DNA from: Alphaproteobacteria bacterium
GTDB lineage: Bacteria; Pseudomonadota; Alphaproteobacteria; Rhizobiales; Beijerinckiaceae
NCBI GenBank assembly: GCA_016869595.1
Contig: VGDT01000001.1
Span: forward strand, 1 to 64,000
Reading direction: 5' to 3'
Length of the DNA: 64,000 nucleotides
The position numbers were made by a program, and so were the translations under genes. Positions 7,921-18,400 of this stretch are shown one piece after another; the first letter of the stretch is position 1, and the number at the start of each line of letters is the position of its first letter. The notes under the pieces are model-generated. The model did not search any database, was not told where the DNA came from, and worked only from the letters and a program-made list of their open reading frames with translations.

Positions 7921-8603
7921 CCAGCAAGAGCGCATTGGAGGTCCTTTATCCGTTCCTGTATGGCAAAGAGCAGGATCCTGCCGCCGTCGATGCGGGCTTG
8001 CTCCATTCGATCGAAGAGAAGGCGCGCGAGTCGCGCGAGACAAATGCGATTTTTTTTGCCGAGCAGGCGACTGTTCTGCTCGGCGCGGCAAAGGCGCTCG
8101 CCGCCGTTTATCGCCGCGGCGGCAGGATGTTCACCATGGGCAACGGCGGCTCGAGCTGTGACGCGTCCCACGTGGCCGTCGAGTTTCTCCATCCGATCAC
8201 CGCTGGTCGGCCGGCGCTCGCGGCGATAAATCTCACTGCCGACGTTGCGATGAATTTCGCAGTCGCCAATGACGTCGGATTTGAGCATGTTTTCGTGCGT
8301 CAGCTTATCGCACACGCGCGTGAGGGAGATGGACTCATCGGGCTCTCCACGAGCGGCAATTCCGCAAATCTAATCGCCGCCTTTGTCAAGGCGAGAGAGA
8401 TGGGACTGACAACCATCGGCTTTTCCGGTGGCGACGGCGGCAAGATGACGAATATCTGTGATCACTGCCTAGTCGTGCCAACCATGTCGGTTCACCGCAT
8501 TCAGGAGTGTCACGTCGCCGCTTACCATATCCTCTGGGATCTCGTTCACACGCTGCTCGCCGGCGATCGCGGTTCGGCCCTAGGCAAGGATGTCGCCGCA
8601 TGA
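7917..8603 (+). CDS. SIS-domain phosphosugar isomerase, GmhA-like, embedded in the hyp operon
   Basis: A 228-aa single SIS-domain protein. GNGGSSCDASH (about residues 81-91) and STSGNSANLI (about 144-153) are the phosphosugar-binding loops of the sedoheptulose 7-phosphate isomerase (GmhA) type. GmhA itself makes ADP-heptose precursors, but no other heptose gene is present here. Instead the gene lies between hypC and hypD with ATGA overlaps on both sides. I recall similar SIS genes among hyp genes of other high-affinity hydrogenase loci. Its role in maturation is unknown; it may bind a phosphorylated metabolite rather than isomerise heptose. Confidence 0.85.
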   Translation: MTSKSALEVLYPFLYGKEQDPAAVDAGLLHSIEEKARESRETNAIFFAEQATVLLGAAKALAAVYRRGGRMFTMGNGGSSCDASHVAVEFLHPITAGRPALAAINLTADVAMNFAVANDVGFEHVFVRQLIAHAREGDGLIGLSTSGNSANLIAAFVKAREMGLTTIGFSGGDGGKMTNICDHCLVVPTMSVHRIQECHVAAYHILWDLVHTLLAGDRGSALGKDVAA

Positions 8604-9745
8604 AATTCGTCGACGAGTTTCGCGATCGGGCAAAGGCCGAAATTCTGGTCAAGGAGATCGAAAGGTTACTTGCGCGAATGAAGCGCGACGAAACTCGGCC
8701 GTTGCAGATCATGGAAGTCTGCGGCGGACACACGCATTCGATTTTCCGATACGGCGTTGAAGGGATGCTGCCAAAATCCATCGAACTGGTGCATGGGCCA
8801 GGCTGTCCGGTCTGCGTGCTGCCCATGGGACGCGTCGATGATTGCGTCGCCATCGCCGAGCGTCCCGAGGTGATTTTCACAACTTTTGGCGACGCCATGC
8901 GCGTGCCGGGCTCTCGAAGGAGCTTGCTTCAGGCCAAGGCTGACGGTTGTGACGTGCGGATGGTTTATTCGCCGATGGACGCGCTCGCGCTCGCACGTCA
9001 GAACCCCACGCGGGAGGTGGTGTTCTTCGGCATCGGCTTCGAGACGACCATGCCGTCGACGGCGTTGACCGTGCTGCAGGCGGAACGTGAAAGGGTCGAA
9101 AACTTTTCGATCTTCTGCAATCACATCACCATCGTTCCGACGATCAAGGCGATTCTCGACAGTCCAGACCTGCGGCTCGATGGATTTCTGGGACCGGGGC
9201 ACGTTTCGATGGTGATCGGCGACGCGCCCTACGAATTTATCGCGCGCTATTACAGGAAGCCGATGGTGATCGCAGGATTTGAACCTCTCGACATTCTACA
9301 ATCGATCTGGATGTTGCTGAGGCAGATCGACGAGGGGCGCTGCGAGATCGAAAATCAATATATGCGCGTGGCGCCGCAGGCCGGCAACGCCGTGGCGCTC
9401 AAGGCGGTCGCGCAAGTGTACGAACTTCGTGAATTCTTCGAATGGCGCGGTCTCGGGTCGATCGACCATTCGGGCGTGAAGATCCGAGAGGCCTATGCGC
9501 GCTTCGACGCTGAGCGTAAATTTGCGGTGCCTAACGCACGGATAGCCGATCCCAAGTCCTGCCAATGCGGCGAAGTCCTCAAAGGCGTCATCAAGCCATG
9601 GGAGTGCAAGGTTTTCGGTTGCGCCTGCACGCCCGAGACGCCGCTCGGCGCGCTGATGGTGTCGTCCGAGGGCGCATGCGCCGCTTATTACCAATATGGC
9701 GGCGTGAAGCGCGGACGCGGCGAGGAAGAGGCGAGCGCCGCATGA
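8600..9745 (+). CDS. hypD: Hydrogenase maturation protein HypD
   Basis: A [4Fe-4S] scaffold that assembles Fe(CN)2CO together with HypC and HypE. ATG 8600 overlaps the preceding stop (ATGA) and gives 381 aa, the family length; the frame continues upstream only through the isomerase gene. Diagnostic motifs are MEVCGGHTH (about residue 38), HGPGCPVCVLP (about 68), GFETTMPSTA, and the C-terminal cysteine cluster CQCGEVL...CKVFGCACTPE that binds the iron-sulfur cluster. The acidic end overlaps the start of hypE. Confidence 0.97.
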   Translation: MKFVDEFRDRAKAEILVKEIERLLARMKRDETRPLQIMEVCGGHTHSIFRYGVEGMLPKSIELVHGPGCPVCVLPMGRVDDCVAIAERPEVIFTTFGDAMRVPGSRRSLLQAKADGCDVRMVYSPMDALALARQNPTREVVFFGIGFETTMPSTALTVLQAERERVENFSIFCNHITIVPTIKAILDSPDLRLDGFLGPGHVSMVIGDAPYEFIARYYRKPMVIAGFEPLDILQSIWMLLRQIDEGRCEIENQYMRVAPQAGNAVALKAVAQVYELREFFEWRGLGSIDHSGVKIREAYARFDAERKFAVPNARIADPKSCQCGEVLKGVIKPWECKVFGCACTPETPLGALMVSSEGACAAYYQYGGVKRGRGEEEASAA

Positions 9746-10812
9746 ATATGATTTCCTTCCCGTCCAGGCGTCCGCGCGGCAAGGTACACGTGCCAACCGT
9801 CACGTTGGCGCATGGCGGCGGCGGCAAGGCGATGAAGGATTTGATCGACGATGTGTTCGTCGAGGCCTTTGATAATCCGTTGCTGGCGCTGCTCGACGAT
9901 TCTGCGCAGATCGACCTCTTGGGCCTTGCGCAATATGGCGATCGCCTCGCTTTCACGACGGATTCGTTTGTCATTGATCCGCTGGTGTTCCCTGGAGGCG
10001 ACATTGGCAGGCTTGCGGTCTGCGGCACGGTGAACGACCTTGCTGTGGGCGGCGCGCTTCCGCTCTATCTGTCTTGCGCGGTGATTGTGGAAGAGGGCGT
10101 CTCCATCGACTTGCTGCGCCAAATCGCCAAGTCAATGGCGACAACTGCGCAGGAAGCGGGAGTGAAGATCGTCACTGGCGACACCAAAGTCGTGAACAAG
10201 GGCGCTTGCGATCGAATGTTCATCACGACGACCGGCATTGGCGTTGTCGCAGCGGGCGTCGAGCTTGGCGCCCATCGCGCCAGATTAGGCGATGCGGTGC
10301 TCGTCAACGGGCTTCTTGGCGATCACGGCGCTGCAATCCTTGGCGCGCGCGGCGACATGGCGTTGCAGTCGCCGATCGAAAGCGATTGCGCGCCGCTGCA
10401 GGATCTTGTCGCCAGCCTGCTCGACGCGGCGCCGAATACGCGGTTCATTCGCGATCCGACGCGCGGCGGCATCGCGACCGTGCTCAATGAAATCGCCGAA
10501 GCCGCTCAGGTCGCCATCGAAATCGACGAGACGGCCACGCCGCTTCGTGACGAGGTGCGGGGCTTTTGTGAAATACTTGGGCTTGATCCGCTCTATCTGG
10601 CCAACGAAGGCAAGATCGTCGCGATTACGCCGCCCGACGAAGCCGAGCAGGCGGTTGATGCGATGCGCGCGCACCCGCTAGGGCGACAGGCGGCCATTAT
10701 CGGCAATGTCGTCGCCGGCGAGCCGGCGGGTCGCGTCACCATGCGCACCATTTTCGGCGGCCGCCGCATCGTCGACATGCTGGTCGGCGAACAATTGCCG
10801 CGCATCTGCTAA
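9742..10812 (+). CDS. hypE: Hydrogenase maturation protein HypE
   Basis: Dehydrates the carbamoyl group on its C-terminal cysteine to thiocyanate with ATP, providing CN for the active-site iron. It belongs to the PurM/AIR synthetase family: GGGGKAMKDLI and the acidic DSFVIDPLVFPGGDIGRLAVCG segment bind ATP. The protein ends in PRIC, which keeps the modified terminal Cys. ATG 9742 overlaps the hypD stop (ATGA) and gives 356 aa; the N-terminus has about ten extra basic residues before the conserved VTLAHGGGG. hypA follows after 10 bases. Confidence 0.97.
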   Translation: MNMISFPSRRPRGKVHVPTVTLAHGGGGKAMKDLIDDVFVEAFDNPLLALLDDSAQIDLLGLAQYGDRLAFTTDSFVIDPLVFPGGDIGRLAVCGTVNDLAVGGALPLYLSCAVIVEEGVSIDLLRQIAKSMATTAQEAGVKIVTGDTKVVNKGACDRMFITTTGIGVVAAGVELGAHRARLGDAVLVNGLLGDHGAAILGARGDMALQSPIESDCAPLQDLVASLLDAAPNTRFIRDPTRGGIATVLNEIAEAAQVAIEIDETATPLRDEVRGFCEILGLDPLYLANEGKIVAITPPDEAEQAVDAMRAHPLGRQAAIIGNVVAGEPAGRVTMRTIFGGRRIVDMLVGEQLPRIC

Positions 10813-10822
10813 AGGAGCCGAC

Positions 10823-11161
10823 GTGCACGAACTCTCGATCGTTTGCAGCATCGTCGAATTGGCGTCTGAGGCCGCCGAGGGCCGCGCCGTACGCCGCGTG
10901 ACGATCGAGATCGGCAAATTGTCGGGCGTTGAGCCGGAAGCCGTCGCCTTCTGTTTTCCGGAGGTCGCTCGAGGCACGCCGCTCGAAGACGCGACGCTGG
11001 ATATCCGCGAAGTCGAGGCCGAGGCGCGTTGCAACATCTGCGGCGCGCAGTTTCCCACTCCCGATATGCTCTCGGCGTGTCCTTGCGGCTCTCGTCAGTT
11101 TGAGCGCTTGCGCGGCGATGAGCTGAATATCAAAAGCATCGAAATTGAAGAGGCTGCATAA
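10823..11161 (+). CDS. hypA: Hydrogenase nickel incorporation protein HypA (GTG start)
   Basis: Nickel metallochaperone (112 aa) that, with HypB, loads nickel into the large subunit. The frame starts at GTG 10823, read as Met, giving MHELSIV with the N-terminal nickel-binding His at position 2; aaaggag at 10811-10817 is its ribosome site. The zinc site is CNIC...CPCG, with a proline between the last cysteines where many HypA proteins have CPxC. The stop and the hypB start share a base (TAATG). Confidence 0.96.
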   Translation: MHELSIVCSIVELASEAAEGRAVRRVTIEIGKLSGVEPEAVAFCFPEVARGTPLEDATLDIREVEAEARCNICGAQFPTPDMLSACPCGSRQFERLRGDELNIKSIEIEEAA

Positions 11162-12090
11162 TGTGCACGAGCTGCGGCTGCCAAGGGCAGGGGACCACAA
11201 TGACCAATCTGCAGACCGGCGCAAGCACGGAGATCGCAGGGCCCGAGCATGGGCCGCATGGCCATGGTCATTCGCACGGCGCGGGCGATCATGGCCACGA
11301 TTATTTTCGTGGCGAGCATCATCACGCTCATGAAGAACATCATCATGCTCATGGGCTTGATCACAGCCACGCACATTCTCACGATCATAGCCATCATGAT
11401 CATGCTCACGAGCATTCCCATGGTCGCGTAGACATGGAAGCCCGCATTCTCGCGAAGAACGACGCAATCGCCGCCAAATGTCGGGCTTGGCTCGCGGGTC
11501 GAGAGATCGTGGCGCTCAATCTCGTCAGTTCGCCCGGCGCCGGAAAGACGACGCTCTTGGAGCGCGCGATCGCGGACTTATCGCGCGAGCTGCCGCTGTT
11601 TGTCATCGAGGGCGATCAGGCGACGTCGAATGACGGCGAGCGCATTCGCGCCGTGGGCGCGCCGGTCATTCAGGTCAATACTGGGACTGGATGCCATCTC
11701 GACGCGGAAATGATCGCGCGCGCCCTTTCCGAACTCAAGCCGAGCGTCGGCTCGCTCGTGTTCATCGAGAACGTCGGCAATCTCGTCTGTCCGGCGCTCT
11801 TTGACCTTGGCGAGCACGCCAAAGCGGTGATCTTTTCGACGACGGAGGGCGAAGACAAGCCTCTCAAATATCCGCATATGTTCAGCGCCGCGAAGGTGGC
11901 CATCTTCAATAAGATTGATCTTTTGCCGCATCTCGATTTTTCGATGGAGCGGGCGAGAGAAAATGTTCTCCGCGTCAATCCAGACGCTGAAATCATTGAA
12001 GTCTCCGCTAAGACTGGCGCGGGCATGCAGGCGCTGTACGATTGGATTCGCGTGCAGCTAACGGCAGCCAAACAATCTGTTCTCGTTTGA
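11161..12090 (+). CDS. hypB: Hydrogenase nickel incorporation GTPase HypB with long histidine-rich segment
   Basis: SIMIBI-class GTPase (309 aa) that drives nickel insertion. MCTSCGCQ at the N-terminus is the high-affinity nickel motif CxxCGC. About residues 30-92 are packed with histidines (HGHSH, HHHAHEEHHHAHG and similar), a likely nickel store as in the histidine-rich HypB proteins. The GTPase domain has SSPGAGKTTLLE (P-loop), EGDQATSNDGER, ENVGNLVCPA (metal/switch region) and NKID. It is the last plus-strand gene of the operon; the next gene converges on it after 13 bases. Confidence 0.97.
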   Translation: MCTSCGCQGQGTTMTNLQTGASTEIAGPEHGPHGHGHSHGAGDHGHDYFRGEHHHAHEEHHHAHGLDHSHAHSHDHSHHDHAHEHSHGRVDMEARILAKNDAIAAKCRAWLAGREIVALNLVSSPGAGKTTLLERAIADLSRELPLFVIEGDQATSNDGERIRAVGAPVIQVNTGTGCHLDAEMIARALSELKPSVGSLVFIENVGNLVCPALFDLGEHAKAVIFSTTEGEDKPLKYPHMFSAAKVAIFNKIDLLPHLDFSMERARENVLRVNPDAEIIEVSAKTGAGMQALYDWIRVQLTAAKQSVLV

Positions 12091-12103
12091 AGACAACTTC
12101 ATT

Positions 12104-12985
12104 TTAAATCGCCGCCTCTTTAACATCGACGCTGACATCCAAATCTTGACCGCCGGCGCCAAGGATCACGCCGTCGATCGGTGAAACATCCGCATAATCG
12201 CGTCCGATAGCGATGGCGATATGATCATTTCCGACCGCCATGGCGTTCGTAGGATCAAGGTCGAAGAACCCGAATTCAGGTCCGCACCAGACAGAAACCC
12301 ATGCATGGGTTGAATCGGCGCCTTCCAGCCGCGCCTGGCCAGGAGCAGCGACGGTGCGAAGATAGCCGCTGACATAGGCTGCAGGCAGGCCGAGGCCGCG
12401 TAGAGCCGCGATCATGATGTGTGTGAAGTCCTGACAGACCCCACGGCGGCGCGCGAAGGCCTGCGCGACGGGGGTAGCGACATGCGTCGCATCCGTATCG
12501 TAGGCGAAATCGGCGTGGACGCGCATCATCAGTTCGAGCGCGCCTTCGAGAAGAGGCCGACCGGGCGAAAAGCTTTCTCGCGCATAATTCGTCGCCGCGT
12601 CGAACAGCGGCGCAAAGCGGCTCACATAAATGTAATGGGCGGGAGACGAGGCCGCGAGCGAGTTGGCCGCATATGCAGCGTCCCTCACGATTTCCCACGC
12701 CGGCGTCAGAGCCGGAGCAGGGGGCGGCGCCCGATCCACCTCGACGCGCGCCGCAAGGGCGATTTGCAGCTTCGTGTGGGGCTTGAGAATGTGCGCCCCG
12801 CAAACACGATTTCCGTGAAAGTCGATCCTGTCGCTGACGACTTCAGGCGCTGGCGACAGCTCGATCCGATCGGACAGCACGGTTTGGCCACGATCATTAC
12901 GCGGGAGCAGACGCATCGCGCAACGCGCCGAAGCGACTGGCGCGTCATATTTGTACGTCGTACGATGGGCGATGTCGTATATCAC
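12104..12985 (-). CDS. Transglutaminase-like cysteine protease of the alpha-E/ATP-grasp operon
   Basis: A 293-aa protein with a bacterial N-terminal transglutaminase domain (begins [17 protein letters not shown]) and a catalytic core with Cys in RRRGVCQDFTHI, His in DSTHAWVSV and Asp in FFDLDPTNA. Such proteins act as peptidases or amidases rather than cross-linkers. The start is GTG 12985, because GTGA there forms both this start and the stop of the upstream gene. A longer frame exists only as a shadow of that gene. Last gene of a three-gene minus-strand operon. No signal peptide, so it is probably cytoplasmic. Confidence 0.9.
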   Translation of the reverse strand: MIYDIAHRTTYKYDAPVASARCAMRLLPRNDRGQTVLSDRIELSPAPEVVSDRIDFHGNRVCGAHILKPHTKLQIALAARVEVDRAPPPAPALTPAWEIVRDAAYAANSLAASSPAHYIYVSRFAPLFDAATNYARESFSPGRPLLEGALELMMRVHADFAYDTDATHVATPVAQAFARRRGVCQDFTHIMIAALRGLGLPAAYVSGYLRTVAAPGQARLEGADSTHAWVSVWCGPEFGFFDLDPTNAMAVGNDHIAIAIGRDYADVSPIDGVILGAGGQDLDVSVDVKEAAI

Positions 12986-15492
12986 GCGATCCGCGACGGC
13001 TGATAAACTGCGCCATCGGCGCCATGCGTGAAATAGCGCTCGGCAATTTGGTCGGCGAGTGTCATCAAGCGCTGCTCGAACGCAAGAATTATTGCTGCGT
13101 CCAAATGGCGCGCGTCCGCCGACTCGAGCTCGGCGCGCAGCCTGATGGAGAGTCGTCGCGGCGACTCCATGACTCCGTCGTTGCGTAGAACGGGCAGCGC
13201 CGCGAGATGTTCGTCGATGCGCATCGTTTGGAAGAGGACGGATCGCGGATTGAACGGATCGAGCATCGCCATGTCGAGGACGGGCGCCAGAGCGGCGCCG
13301 GCGATGTAACGCGAACGATAAGTGATCTGCGAATCGAGGAGATCGAGCAGCGCATCGAGCGTCTCGACAGTCGCCTCGTCGCCGGCGAGCTGTCGGGCGA
13401 AGCGGCAAGTTCCGATGGCGCGTTCGATCCTTCGGCCAAGATTGATAAAGCTCCAGCCGGCGACCCGGTTGAAATTTTCGTCGATCAGCCCGGACAGCGC
13501 CGCCAGCGTATGGAGCGAACGCTCCACGATTTCCAGAGCTTCTGGTTCCGTTATGGCGCGCGCGTCTGCGCGCATCAGGCGCGTTTCGATGCGTCCGATA
13601 AGCTGCCAGACATCGTGCGACAGGCGTTCGCGCACGATCGACGCCGCACGTTTTGCATTGCGCACGACCGACAGCGCCGAACCGTAATTGTCGGCGCCGG
13701 CGGCCGCCGTCCACGCGATCTGAGTCGGATTCATGTCCGGCAATTCTTCCGACGCGGCGCCCCAGGCGATCAGCAGTCGTGCAAGCCGTTCGATCGACTG
13801 GCGCCCTTGAAGATCGATGTGCTGGAGTTCGCCTAACCTTGTCCTCAGCGACCGCACGATGCGCAATGTCGCTTCGGCGCGCTCGAGATAGCGGCCCATC
13901 CAGAAAAGATTATCGGCGGCGCGGCTTGGCAGATTGCCGAGCGTGCGCACGATCGGCGGATCTTCGTTGGAGGGCAGCAGCGTCGACCATTCGATCGGAC
14001 GGCTTGTCAGTACCCACACGTCGCTCGATTGCGCCCCCTCGTCCATCGACACGGCGCGCGCGTCGAGCCGGTGGGAGATGCGACAGAAGCCGCCAGGCAT
14101 CACGGTCCATCCGTCAGCCGTCGCGGCGGCGAAAACGCGTAGCACGAAAGGTCTCGGCGCCAGGCGGCCATTGGTCCAGGCCGGAGTCGTGGAAAGATTG
14201 ATCGGCTCCTGAGCGACATAGTCGACGCCGCGCTGATTTATAGCGTCGATCACCCGCACGCGCTCTTCGCTAGTAAGCGCATGACCAAGCGCCTCACGAC
14301 GTTCGCTAAATCCGGGAAGACGTTCGGTGAACGCGCCTCTAATCGCAAATTCGCTTAATGCGTTGATAACCTGTTTGCGTTCGCCCTCCCGTCCACACCA
14401 CCAGCTCGTGACATTGGAAAGTTTGAGGCTCTCGCCGAGCACGCGTTTTGACAATTCTGGTATGAAGCTCATCAGCGCGCGCGACTCGATGACGCCCGCG
14501 CCAGGCATATTGGCGACGACAACAGCGCCCCGACGGATGGCTTCGAACATGCCCGCGACGCCGAGCCGTGACGAAGCGTTTTGCTCCAGCGGATCGCACC
14601 AATCTGCGTCGACGCGGCGCCAAATCGCATCGGCGCGTTTGAGGCCGGCGATGGTGCGCACATGGAGCTTGCCGTCGCTCGCGACGAGATCTTCGCCCTC
14701 AACCAGCGTAAAACCGAGATAACGGGCGAGATGAACCTGTTCGGAATAAGTTTCGCTCCAGGGGCCGGGCGTCAGCAGGCAGATCCGGGGGTCGACGCGC
14801 TCCGCTGCGCGGGACATGCTTGCACGGAATTCCCGAAAGAACGGCGCCAGGCGCTCGACATGCATGTCCCTATAGAGACTTGGAAGCGCGTGCGACAGCA
14901 CGAGCCGATTCTCCAACGCGTAGCCGGCGCCCGAAGGCGCCTGAGCGCGATCGGCGAGAACACGCCAATTGCCGTCTGGCCCTCGCCCCAGGTCGGCGGC
15001 GTAAAAGCGAAGCCAACGTCCGCCCGGCGGTGCGACCTCGCACATCGGTCGAATAAAATCCCGCGACCCGGCGACGGCTGCGGCGGGCAGCGCGCCTTCG
15101 GCGATAAGGCGCGCCTCGCCATAGATGTCATGCAGGACGCGATCGAGAAGTTCGGCGCGCTGCGCGACGCCTGCCGCAATGTCACGCCATTCGGACTCCG
15201 GGATCGGCAGCGGCAAACGGCCCAGCGGCCAGCTGCGCTCCTTGGTTTCCCCATGAACGCGATAGGAGATTCCCATGTCGTCGATGCGGCGGCCGGCCGC
15301 AGCGAAGCGCTGCTCCAGCCCAGCGTCGCCTAATGCCGCGAGCGATTCGAGGAACTGGCGCCAGTGCGCGCGCGGACGGCCGTCGCGGTCGAGCAACTCG
15401 TCTGGCGCGTCGCGCTTCGGCGCATAATCGGCGATCCAGGCCGCGATACGGCTTGACGCCTCGTCCATTTCAATGTCGCGCTCAGCGGACAA
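12982..15492 (-). CDS. Circularly permuted ATP-grasp and alpha-E domain fusion protein
   Basis: An 836-aa fusion. About residues 90-490 form a circularly permuted ATP-grasp ligase domain (DUF404/DUF407 type; landmarks [36 protein letters not shown]). From [20 protein letters not shown] (about residue 525) onward is the helical alpha-E (DUF403) domain. In many bacteria these are separate adjacent genes; here they are fused. Comparative genomics in the literature predicts that this ligase makes a peptide or amide bond that the accompanying transglutaminase-like proteases process, but the product is unknown. It overlaps the upstream gene by 11 bases and the downstream gene by 4. Confidence 0.93.
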   Translation of the reverse strand: MSAERDIEMDEASSRIAAWIADYAPKRDAPDELLDRDGRPRAHWRQFLESLAALGDAGLEQRFAAAGRRIDDMGISYRVHGETKERSWPLGRLPLPIPESEWRDIAAGVAQRAELLDRVLHDIYGEARLIAEGALPAAAVAGSRDFIRPMCEVAPPGGRWLRFYAADLGRGPDGNWRVLADRAQAPSGAGYALENRLVLSHALPSLYRDMHVERLAPFFREFRASMSRAAERVDPRICLLTPGPWSETYSEQVHLARYLGFTLVEGEDLVASDGKLHVRTIAGLKRADAIWRRVDADWCDPLEQNASSRLGVAGMFEAIRRGAVVVANMPGAGVIESRALMSFIPELSKRVLGESLKLSNVTSWWCGREGERKQVINALSEFAIRGAFTERLPGFSERREALGHALTSEERVRVIDAINQRGVDYVAQEPINLSTTPAWTNGRLAPRPFVLRVFAAATADGWTVMPGGFCRISHRLDARAVSMDEGAQSSDVWVLTSRPIEWSTLLPSNEDPPIVRTLGNLPSRAADNLFWMGRYLERAEATLRIVRSLRTRLGELQHIDLQGRQSIERLARLLIAWGAASEELPDMNPTQIAWTAAAGADNYGSALSVVRNAKRAASIVRERLSHDVWQLIGRIETRLMRADARAITEPEALEIVERSLHTLAALSGLIDENFNRVAGWSFINLGRRIERAIGTCRFARQLAGDEATVETLDALLDLLDSQITYRSRYIAGAALAPVLDMAMLDPFNPRSVLFQTMRIDEHLAALPVLRNDGVMESPRRLSIRLRAELESADARHLDAAIILAFEQRLMTLADQIAERYFTHGADGAVYQPSRIA

Positions 15493-18400
15493 TACGCCTC
15501 CGAAGATCCAGCGTCAGCGGAAACTCATGGCTCGCCTCCTCGCGCGGCGGATCGACTGGTCCGGGCGTGTGTCCATGATCCTGGAATCGCGCCAATCGCC
15601 GCGCTTCGGCTTCGTTACTGTTGACGGGGAAGGCGTCGTAATTGCGGCCCCCGGGGTGCGTTGCATGATAGACGCAGCCGCCCAGAGAACGCCTGCTCCA
15701 GCAATCGATAACATCGAAGGTCAGTGGGGCGTCGACCGGAAAAGTCGGATGCAGTCCCGAAGGCGGCTGCCAGGCTTTGAAGCGCACGCCCGCCACCGCC
15801 TCGCCTGGGGCGCCAATGCTCGTCATCGGCACGCGATGTCCATTACAGGTGATGACGTGTCGACCAGGAACGAGCCCCTTCGCCTTGATCTGCAAGCGCT
15901 CAAGCGAAGAATCGACGTAGCGCACCGTGCCGCCGTTTCCGCCTTCCTCGCCCATCACATGCCAAGGTTCGAGCGCTCCGCGGACCTCCAGGTGAACGCC
16001 GCCATGTTCGACGCTGCCGGCCAACGGGAAGCGGAACTCGCGCTGCGCCTCGAACCATTCCGGCTCGAACCCGTAGCCCGCTCTATGCAAGTCGTCGACA
16101 ACGCCAAGGAAGTCCTGCCACACGAAGTGCGGCAGCATGAATTTATCGTGCAGCGCCGTTCCCCAGCGCACCAGATCGCCGTGCTGCGGCTCCCGCCAGA
16201 ACCAGGCGACGAGCGCGCGAAGCAACAGTTGCTGCGCGAGACTCATGCGGGCGTCGGGAGGCATTTCGAATGCGCGAAATTCCACCAGTCCGAGACGCCC
16301 CGTCGGTCCGTCAGGCGAATAAAGCTTGTCGATACAAATTTCCGCGCGATGAGTATTGCCGGCGACATCCACCAGCAGATTGCGAAATAGCCGATCGACG
16401 AGCCACGGCGGCACATAGCCGTCGCCGGGCGACGGCGTCTGAGCTAGGGCGATCTCCAGCTCGTAAAGCGAGTCGTGTCGCGCTTCGTCGACTCGCGGCG
16501 ATTGGCTGGTCGGCCCGATGAACAGCCCGGAGAACAGATAGGACAGCGACGGATGGCGCTGCCAATAGAGCACGAGGCTCTTCAACAGATCGGGGCGACG
16601 CAGAAAGGGAGAGTCAGCGGGCGTTTCGCCTCCAAGCACCACATGATTGCCGCCGCCGGAACCAATCTGTCGTCCGTCGACCATGAATTTCGCGGTCGTC
16701 AATCGCGCCTCCCGCGCCTCCTCATAGAGCGCGGTCGTCGTCTCGACGGCCTCCCGCCATGTGGCCGCCGGGTGAATATTGACCTCAATGACGCCCGGAT
16801 CTGGCGTCACCTTGATCACCTCGAGACGCGGATCGTTCGGCGGCGGATATCCTTCGATGTGGAGCGGCGCCCCCGTGGCTTTGGCGCTTTCCTCCACGGC
16901 CTCAAGCAATTCGAGGTAATCTTCGAGCGTCGCTACGGGAGGCATAAATACGCAGAGATGGCCGTCGCGCGGTTCGATGGTGAAGGCGGTCCGCACCGCG
17001 CCTTCAACAATAGACTGTTCATGCACATCTTGACGCGCGTGGCCGCCCCCGGCTTGCCCGGCCTGAATGCGTCGAAAATGTCCAGGCTCCGGTAAGGGAT
17101 CTCGCGGAACGAAGGGGTCCTGCGGAAGGACGTGGGGATATTCGTCTTCCGACAGCTTGGGCAAAGACGCTACGGGAAGCCGCAGTCCGATTGGCGAATC
17201 GCCCGGCGCCAAGAACAGTTTTCCGCGACGAAGCGTCCATTTTTCCGAAGTCCAGCGCGACTGGGAGTCGGCGCGCGCATTCCAGCGCTGGATCGGTAGG
17301 ACAAAGCCGGTGGGTTTGCTCAGGCCGCGCTCGAAAACCCGCATCATGCGCGAGCGTTCCTCCGCATCGTCGATCTTGGGATCGGACGGATCGACGTTGA
17401 GCGGAAGGGCGCTCTCCTTCACCATCCAATGCGCGGGATCTTCATAGGCCGGCACCGCATGGTCGGCGCCGACGCCCAGTCGCTCTGCGAGATGACGCAC
17501 AAAGACTTCCGCGTCCGCCGTGGTCGCGCCTTTCGGCTCCATGATATCAGCGATGAACTGTGGCTCGGACCAAATTGGCTTGCCGTCGCGCCGCCAATAA
17601 AGACCAAAAGCCCATCGCGGCAAGCTTTCGCCGGGATACCATTTGCCCTGGCCGTAATGCAGAAAGCCGTTTGGCGCGAAGCGTTCGCGCAGCCTACGAA
17701 TGAGATCGTCAGCTCGCTCGCGCTTGCTCGGGCCGGTCGCTGCCGTATTCCATTCGGCGGACTCAAAATCATCAATCGAGACGAACGTCGGCTCGCCGCC
17801 CATGGTAAGGCGAACGTCCAGCGCTTCAAGGTCGGCGTCTACTTTTTCTCCGAGTGCGTCGAGTCGGCGCCATGCTTCATCGGAAAAAGGCGCGGTGATG
17901 CGTGGCGCTTCATTGATGCGATCGACGCGCATCTCGAAACCAAACTCAACTTGAGCCGGCTCTACGAAGCCCGATATAGGCGCCGCGGAGCGGTAGTGCG
18001 GCGCGCCGCATAGCGGCAAATGACCTTCCCCGCAAAAAAGCCCAGAGGTCGCGTCGAGACCGACCCAGCCGGCGCCGGGCAGGAAAACTTCTGTCCAGGC
18101 GTGCAGATCGGTGAAGTCGTGATCGGTTCCCTTCGGGCCTTCGATGGGATCGGTGTCGGCCTTCAGTTGAATGAGATAGCCCGAGACGAAACGCGCCGCG
18201 AGACCAAGCCTGCGCAAGATCTGCACGAGAAGCCAAGCGGAATCGCGGCACGAGCCTGACCCAAGCGCCAGAGTCTCTTCCGGCGCTTGCACGCCAGGCT
18301 CCATTCGGATGACGTAGAGAATATCGCGGTGCAGACGAGCATTAAGCTCGACGAGAAAATTAATGGTTCGGGTCTTTTCCCGTGGGAGACTCTGGACGAA

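Noticed and set aside
8043-8602. Assignment of the SIS gene as true gmhA of LPS heptose synthesis
   Set aside because: Motifs fit the family, but there are no other heptose genes and the gene is locked inside the hyp operon, so the symbol was withheld.
12091-12103. Short TGAAG/CTTCA hairpin between hypB and the transglutaminase gene
   Set aside because: Only a 5-bp stem, too short to call a terminator.
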